DNA from: Collinsella sp.
GTDB lineage: Bacteria > Actinomycetota > Coriobacteriia > Coriobacteriales > Coriobacteriaceae
Direction: 5' to 3'
Assembly (NCBI GenBank): GCA_019419505.1
Contig: DXZS01000008.1
Span: 1 to 35,825, forward strand
DNA length: 35,825 nt
Shown: in pieces, positions 32,408 to 35,825 of the stretch
Position numbering within the stretch: the first letter of the stretch is position 1
Layout of the letters: the number at the start of each line of letters is the position of its first letter
The notes under the pieces: model-generated
What the model saw: only the letters and a program-made list of their open reading frames with translations
Database searches by the model: none
What the model was told of the DNA's origin: nothing
Translations under genes and position numbers: made by a program

Positions 32408-32896
32408 ATGGGGCTGTTCAAGAAGAAAAACCCGCAGGATGCCTTTGATCCCGATGTGTTTACCATCACGGATACGATTTTGGACCCGCCGCGGTTTACG
32501 TTTTTGCCGGCTATCTACCAGGATGCCACGCGTCGCAAGTGGGCCGTGCATCAGCGTGGTGCAGAGCCTAAGATTTTTGACTATGCGGACGTGTTGCAGT
32601 GCGAAGTAGCCGAGGCGGGCGATCCGGAGGCCGAGGAAGTGACTTCAAAACAGGAATTTGCCCAGCGTATCCTGGCAAATCCTGCCAAGGCGGCGAAAAT
32701 AAACGCTGCCAAGCGTAATATGTGTCTTGGTATGGGCGTTGTTGTGGCGGTTCAGACGGGAAAAGACGAGGTTTCCAAATTAGAGATTCCCGTTATGACC
32801 GACGAAGTTAAACGCGATTCAAGTCTATATAAGTCGTATCGGAATGTCGCCGAGAAGATCAAGGCCGAATTTGATGCCATGGGAGGGCTGCCCTAA
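32408..32896 (+). CDS. Small conserved-looking protein of unknown function
   Basis: I do not recognise this 162-aa protein. It starts with a Lys-rich MGLFKKKNPQDAF, has no signal or membrane segment, and is mixed alpha/beta in look with a central charged stretch (AEAGDPEAEEVTSKQEFAQRIL). The end reads SLYKSYRNVAEKIKAEFDAM, probably a helix. GGGAGG lies ahead of ATG 32408. It stands between a LacI and a GntR regulator; co-transcription with the following regulator is possible (38-nt gap). Confidence 0.75.
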   Translation: MGLFKKKNPQDAFDPDVFTITDTILDPPRFTFLPAIYQDATRRKWAVHQRGAEPKIFDYADVLQCEVAEAGDPEAEEVTSKQEFAQRILANPAKAAKINAAKRNMCLGMGVVVAVQTGKDEVSKLEIPVMTDEVKRDSSLYKSYRNVAEKIKAEFDAMGGLP

Positions 32897-32934
32897 TTTT
32901 GGCGGCATACGTTTCTGAATGAGGAGTCTGTGCA

Positions 32935-33702
32935 ATGGCAGGCGAATCTTATGCAATTCCCCCCAAAGATCGTGCTGTTGAGGGAATTCTTTGGTATATC
33001 CAGCACCATCAGCTTACCGGCGGGGATCGCCTGCCGGCCGAGCGCGTGCTGTGCGAAGAGATTGGCGTTTCGCGTACAGCGTTGCGTGCCGGTATCACGC
33101 GGCTCATCTCGTGTGGAACGCTCGAGAGCCGTCGCGGATCGGGTACGTATGTGTGTCCTCCCAAGCCGCTAAACATCTTTCAGGAAACGTATAACTTTTC
33201 CGATGCTGTGCGGACTGCCGGTCTGCACCCCTCTTCTCGTCTGGTTTCCACCGGGACCATCGAGGCGGATGAGGCGCTTGCCGACAAGCTTGGGGTGTCT
33301 GTAGGCGCTCCTTTGCTCCGCATGCAGCGCGTTCGACTTATTGAGGGCGAGCCGGCGTCAATCGAGACCGCTCACGTTAACCTGTCCCTGTGCCCATCGC
33401 TTACCGAGCACGATTTTGAGTGCGAGAGCCTTTACGATGTCTTGCTCAAAGAAGGCGGCGTGCGTGTTGAGCATGGACGTGAGCATATCTCTATCTCGCG
33501 TTTGAACGTCGAAGAGGCCGAGCTGCTCCAGCAAGAAGAGGGAACGCCGGTGTTCTATGAGAGCTCGATTGAATTTGATAAGGACATGCGTTTTGTGGAG
33601 CATTGCAAATCGGTGATTTTGCCCACAAAGTTTCGCTTTGCCGATAACGGCGAAGAGAACGGCATGAGGAGTGTGGCAGGTGAACAATGGCTGAAACAGT
33701 AG
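32935..33702 (+). CDS. GntR-family regulator, HutC/UTRA type (first of a pair)
   Basis: The 255-aa product has a winged helix (VEGILWYIQHHQLTGGDRLPAERVLCEEIGVSRTALRAGITRL) and a UTRA ligand domain (about 85-240; LRMQRVRLIEGEPASIETAHVN). UTRA domains of this type bind sugar phosphates or similar small molecules. GAGGAG precedes the ATG. Its 3' end overlaps the next regulator by 16 nt. The pair precedes a SIS-domain gene that may be its target. Confidence 0.9.
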   Translation: MAGESYAIPPKDRAVEGILWYIQHHQLTGGDRLPAERVLCEEIGVSRTALRAGITRLISCGTLESRRGSGTYVCPPKPLNIFQETYNFSDAVRTAGLHPSSRLVSTGTIEADEALADKLGVSVGAPLLRMQRVRLIEGEPASIETAHVNLSLCPSLTEHDFECESLYDVLLKEGGVRVEHGREHISISRLNVEEAELLQQEEGTPVFYESSIEFDKDMRFVEHCKSVILPTKFRFADNGEENGMRSVAGEQWLKQ

Positions 33703-34400
33703 ATGCCACCCCGGTTTATATGCGCATTCGACGCCGCATCGAGGAGCGTATCGAGCGCGGTACATATCCCACGGGTTCCATGATTCCGTCCGAAAAAGAC
33801 CTCGCCGAGGAATTTGGTACGACACGCTTGACCATCCGAAGCGCTGTCGATGAGCTGGTTCGGCGCGGGCAGATTCGCCGTGTTCGGGGGAAAGGTGCCT
33901 TTGTGGCGCAGAAAGTACCTGCTTTTTTTGAACGCACGGGCGGTTTCCGTGAATCGGTCCGTGCTTCGGGCGGCGAGCCGTCCGTCCGTATTCTCGCACG
34001 TTCCAAGCGTTATGCGGGGCCATACTACGCTGACCTGTTTGGCATCGCCGAGGACGACCTGCTCTATTCCATTCGACGCCTGAACTGCATAAACGGTAGC
34101 CCCGTATCGATCGAGACGGCGCTGATTCCCTGCCTGCTGTTCCCAACCATCGAAGATATTGACGTGTCGGTCTTCAGCTTGTACGAGACCTATGAGATGC
34201 TGGGCCGAAAGCCAGTTATGGCACAGGAAAAACTCGATATCGAAGCGCTGGGCGCACGAGATGCCGGCCTGCTTGGACTGGAGCAGGGTGATCTTGCCTT
34301 GACGCTGGAGTGCGTAAGCTTCGATGCGAGCGGCCAGGCGATCGAGTGCGTCAAGTCGTTTAACCGCGGTGATGCGGGTGGATATACCTATACGTACTAG
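33687..34400 (+). CDS. GntR-family regulator, HutC/UTRA type (second of a pair)
   Basis: The 237-aa product has a winged helix (YMRIRRRIEERIERGTYPTGSMIPSEKDLAEEFGTTRLTIRSAVDEL) and a UTRA domain (LYSIRRLNCINGSPVSIETALIP; ALTLECVSFDASGQAIECVKSFNRGD). It starts inside the previous gene, with GGCAGGTG as ribosome site, so the two are coupled. The two proteins are only distantly alike, so this is not a recent duplication; they may bind different ligands or form mixed dimers (inference). Confidence 0.9.
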   Translation: MAETVDATPVYMRIRRRIEERIERGTYPTGSMIPSEKDLAEEFGTTRLTIRSAVDELVRRGQIRRVRGKGAFVAQKVPAFFERTGGFRESVRASGGEPSVRILARSKRYAGPYYADLFGIAEDDLLYSIRRLNCINGSPVSIETALIPCLLFPTIEDIDVSVFSLYETYEMLGRKPVMAQEKLDIEALGARDAGLLGLEQGDLALTLECVSFDASGQAIECVKSFNRGDAGGYTYTY

Positions 34401-34594
34401 CTGGTTTTTTGCATAACGGGCTGAAAAGTTGACGGAATTTTGATTCGTTGAGCAGACCGTATATACAACCTTACATGGCTCAAAATCGGCCGTTCGCCGA
34501 TGGGGATAAATTAATCGACAAAGAGGTATCAAAAAGCCGTAACCTGTAACTGTGATTGATATCAAATACTAATGATTTGTTACGAGGTGAGACG
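34401..34594 (+). promoter_or_regulatory. Control region of the SIS gene
   Basis: TTGATT (34440-34445) and TATACA (34462-34467) are 16 bp apart and could be a promoter. The palindrome GTATATAC (34459-34466) overlaps this -10 and is a candidate GntR site. A small hairpin ATCGG/CCGAT lies near 34485-34502 in the leader. Confidence 0.4.
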
Positions 34595-35710
34595 ATGAAG
34601 ATGCTCGATTACGTTCAGCTTGCCCATGTGCGTATGGGGGAGAACCTCGAGCGTTCGTCTGAGCTGGTAGCGCAGCTCGTTGATATTTTCCAGTCCGGTT
34701 CTTTTGATGCACTGCGCATCGTTGCTTCGGGTTCGTCGCGCCATGCCGCCGATTGCGCCCGCGATTACCTGCAAGATGCGCTGCAGATGCAGGTGTCCGT
34801 TGTGACGCCCGAGGCCTTCGTCGATTTTGAACACACCTATCCGCAGCATGCGCTCAACATCGCCGTCTCGCAGAGCGGCTATTCGACCAATACGATTGCG
34901 GCGCTCGATTACATGCGTGCACACGATATGGCTGCAGTTGCGCTCACGGCAAACGTCGAGGCACCCATCAAGGAACACGCTGACATCGTTCTTGACTACG
35001 GTGTGGGTGTCGAGTCGGTGGACTTTGTGACTCTGGGCGTCGAGGTTCTCGTTGAGTACCTGGTGCTCTTTGGTATTTACGGCGGTCAGGCGCGCGGAAC
35101 GATTGACGCCAAGGGCGTTGCTCAGCGTCTTGATGACCTGCGCGAGGCTATCCAGGCTAATGCCGTGATGTGCAAGACCGCCGAGGCATATGTCCAAGAT
35201 CACATGCTCGAGCTTTCTGAGCACATGCCCGCCATGGTCGTCGGCAACGGCCCCAACTATGGTGTTGCCGAGGAGGCAGCGCTCAAGCTGAGCGAGACCA
35301 TCAAGATTCCTGCCATGCATCACGAAGGCGAGGAGTTCGTCCACGGTCCCGAGATGCAGATCGTTCCGGGCCATCTGGTGTTTATCGTCGACGATCCGCA
35401 GGGGTCGGAGCGTCTTGCGAATATCGCCGATGCGCTATCGAACGTTACGGCAAAAACGGTGCTGCTCACGGCCCATCCCAAGGGTAGGGCTCACGAGGCT
35501 GCGGTGCCTCAGGTGGCTCCGCTGCTCAGCGCAATTCCCAATCTTGTGTTCTTCCAGACGATTGCGGCCATGATCGCCGAGCGTCTGAAGTCATGGAACG
35601 TGCACCCGTATCTCGATACCGTCTCCAAGCAAATGGAGGTCAAGGCAGAGGGCTACGAAGAGTCAGTCAATGCGCTTAAGGCCAAAGCGGCTGAGTGTTA
35701 CGGAATGTAA
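34595..35710 (+). CDS. Double-SIS-domain sugar-phosphate isomerase/deaminase (GlmS-C/AgaS/FrlB-like)
   Basis: The 371-aa product has two SIS domains that bind phosphosugars. The first (about 30-180) shows VASGSSRHAADCARDYL and VSQSGYSTNTIAALDYM. The second (about 200-350) shows VVGNGPNYGVAEEAALKLSETIKIPAMHHEGEEFVHGPEMQI, the pattern of the GlmS isomerase half and of deglycases such as FrlB. It lacks a glutaminase domain, so it should be a deaminase or deglycase of an amino-sugar phosphate. GAGGTGA precedes ATG 34595; an upstream in-frame ATG has no site. It follows two GntR regulators and leads into another gene, apparently an amino-sugar or glycated-amine operon. Exact substrate not readable. 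Confidence 0.85.
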   Translation: MKMLDYVQLAHVRMGENLERSSELVAQLVDIFQSGSFDALRIVASGSSRHAADCARDYLQDALQMQVSVVTPEAFVDFEHTYPQHALNIAVSQSGYSTNTIAALDYMRAHDMAAVALTANVEAPIKEHADIVLDYGVGVESVDFVTLGVEVLVEYLVLFGIYGGQARGTIDAKGVAQRLDDLREAIQANAVMCKTAEAYVQDHMLELSEHMPAMVVGNGPNYGVAEEAALKLSETIKIPAMHHEGEEFVHGPEMQIVPGHLVFIVDDPQGSERLANIADALSNVTAKTVLLTAHPKGRAHEAAVPQVAPLLSAIPNLVFFQTIAAMIAERLKSWNVHPYLDTVSKQMEVKAEGYEESVNALKAKAAECYGM

Positions 35711-35770
35711 GCGGGTTTTGATGCCCGTTGGCATGGGGGATGTGGAAACAACCCCAGAAAGGAGAGACAA

Positions 35771-35825
35771 ATGAAGGAAACCGAGAAGATCGAGATCATG
35801 CATTTCGACCAGGAGGGCTATCTCG
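35771..35825 (+). CDS. Start of a gene cut by the window edge
   Basis: AAAGGAGAG is followed 5 nt later by ATG and an open frame MKETEKIEIMHFDQEGYL running off the end. It lies 60 nt after the SIS gene on the same strand, so it is probably in the same operon. Eighteen residues are too few to name the product. Confidence 0.6.
   Translation, partial: MKETEKIEIMHFDQEGYL

Overview
The window reads as a contiguous piece of a GC-rich, gene-dense bacterial chromosome. I judge it to be a Coriobacteriia gut commensal, most likely Collinsella. This is inference from gene content: a TsaB-RimI-TsaD fusion in an acpS-alr operon, a large carbohydrate uptake block, Tat-type lipoprotein signals and actinobacterial codon use. 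No rRNA, phage, transposase or CRISPR array is visible.

Layout. (1) 101-6983: a + strand housekeeping operon, acpS / NAD(P)HX repair enzyme / alanine racemase / family-4 uracil-DNA glycosylase / tsaE / tsaB-rimI-tsaD. (2) 6984-9621: a long intergenic region with a nested inverted repeat, then a promoter, an Ile/Val-rich leader peptide and a terminator ahead of a CstA-family transporter. (3) 9731-11914: a gene with a C-terminal TOPRIM resembling JetD/topoisomerase VI-A. (4) 11915-14524: a second inverted repeat, tRNA-Gln, a peptidoglycan-binding protein with a degenerate amidase tail, and a polyprenyl diphosphate synthase. (5) 14638-28350: an alpha-glucoside block with a PTS EIICB fused to a HAD phosphatase, a divergent TreR-like GntR repressor, a maltodextrin-type ABC system (binding protein, two permeases, ATPase), glycogen/maltodextrin phosphorylase, 4-alpha-glucanotransferase and galE. 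(6) 28617-31007: a Tat-exported coiled-coil cell-wall hydrolase and murB, convergent, with another nested inverted repeat between them. (7) 31191-35825: a LacI regulator, a small unknown gene, two overlapping HutC-type GntR regulators, a double-SIS sugar-phosphate enzyme and the start of one more gene.

How the parts work together. The sugar block looks like one regulon. Five copies of a 12-nt palindrome close to TTGTTTAAACAA lie in front of the PTS gene, the repressor, the ABC operon and malQ. This resembles the operator known for Bacillus TreR. Imported maltodextrins would be processed by MalQ and the phosphorylase to glucose and glucose-1-phosphate. The PTS-HAD fusion may import and dephosphorylate a disaccharide, possibly removing the repressor's inducer.

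The least explained items are: the nested inverted repeats with a shared core but different, perfectly paired arms; a three-unit palindrome array after the ABC operon; the leader-peptide/terminator region before cstA; the JetD-like TOPRIM protein; and the EIIC-EIIB-HAD fusion.
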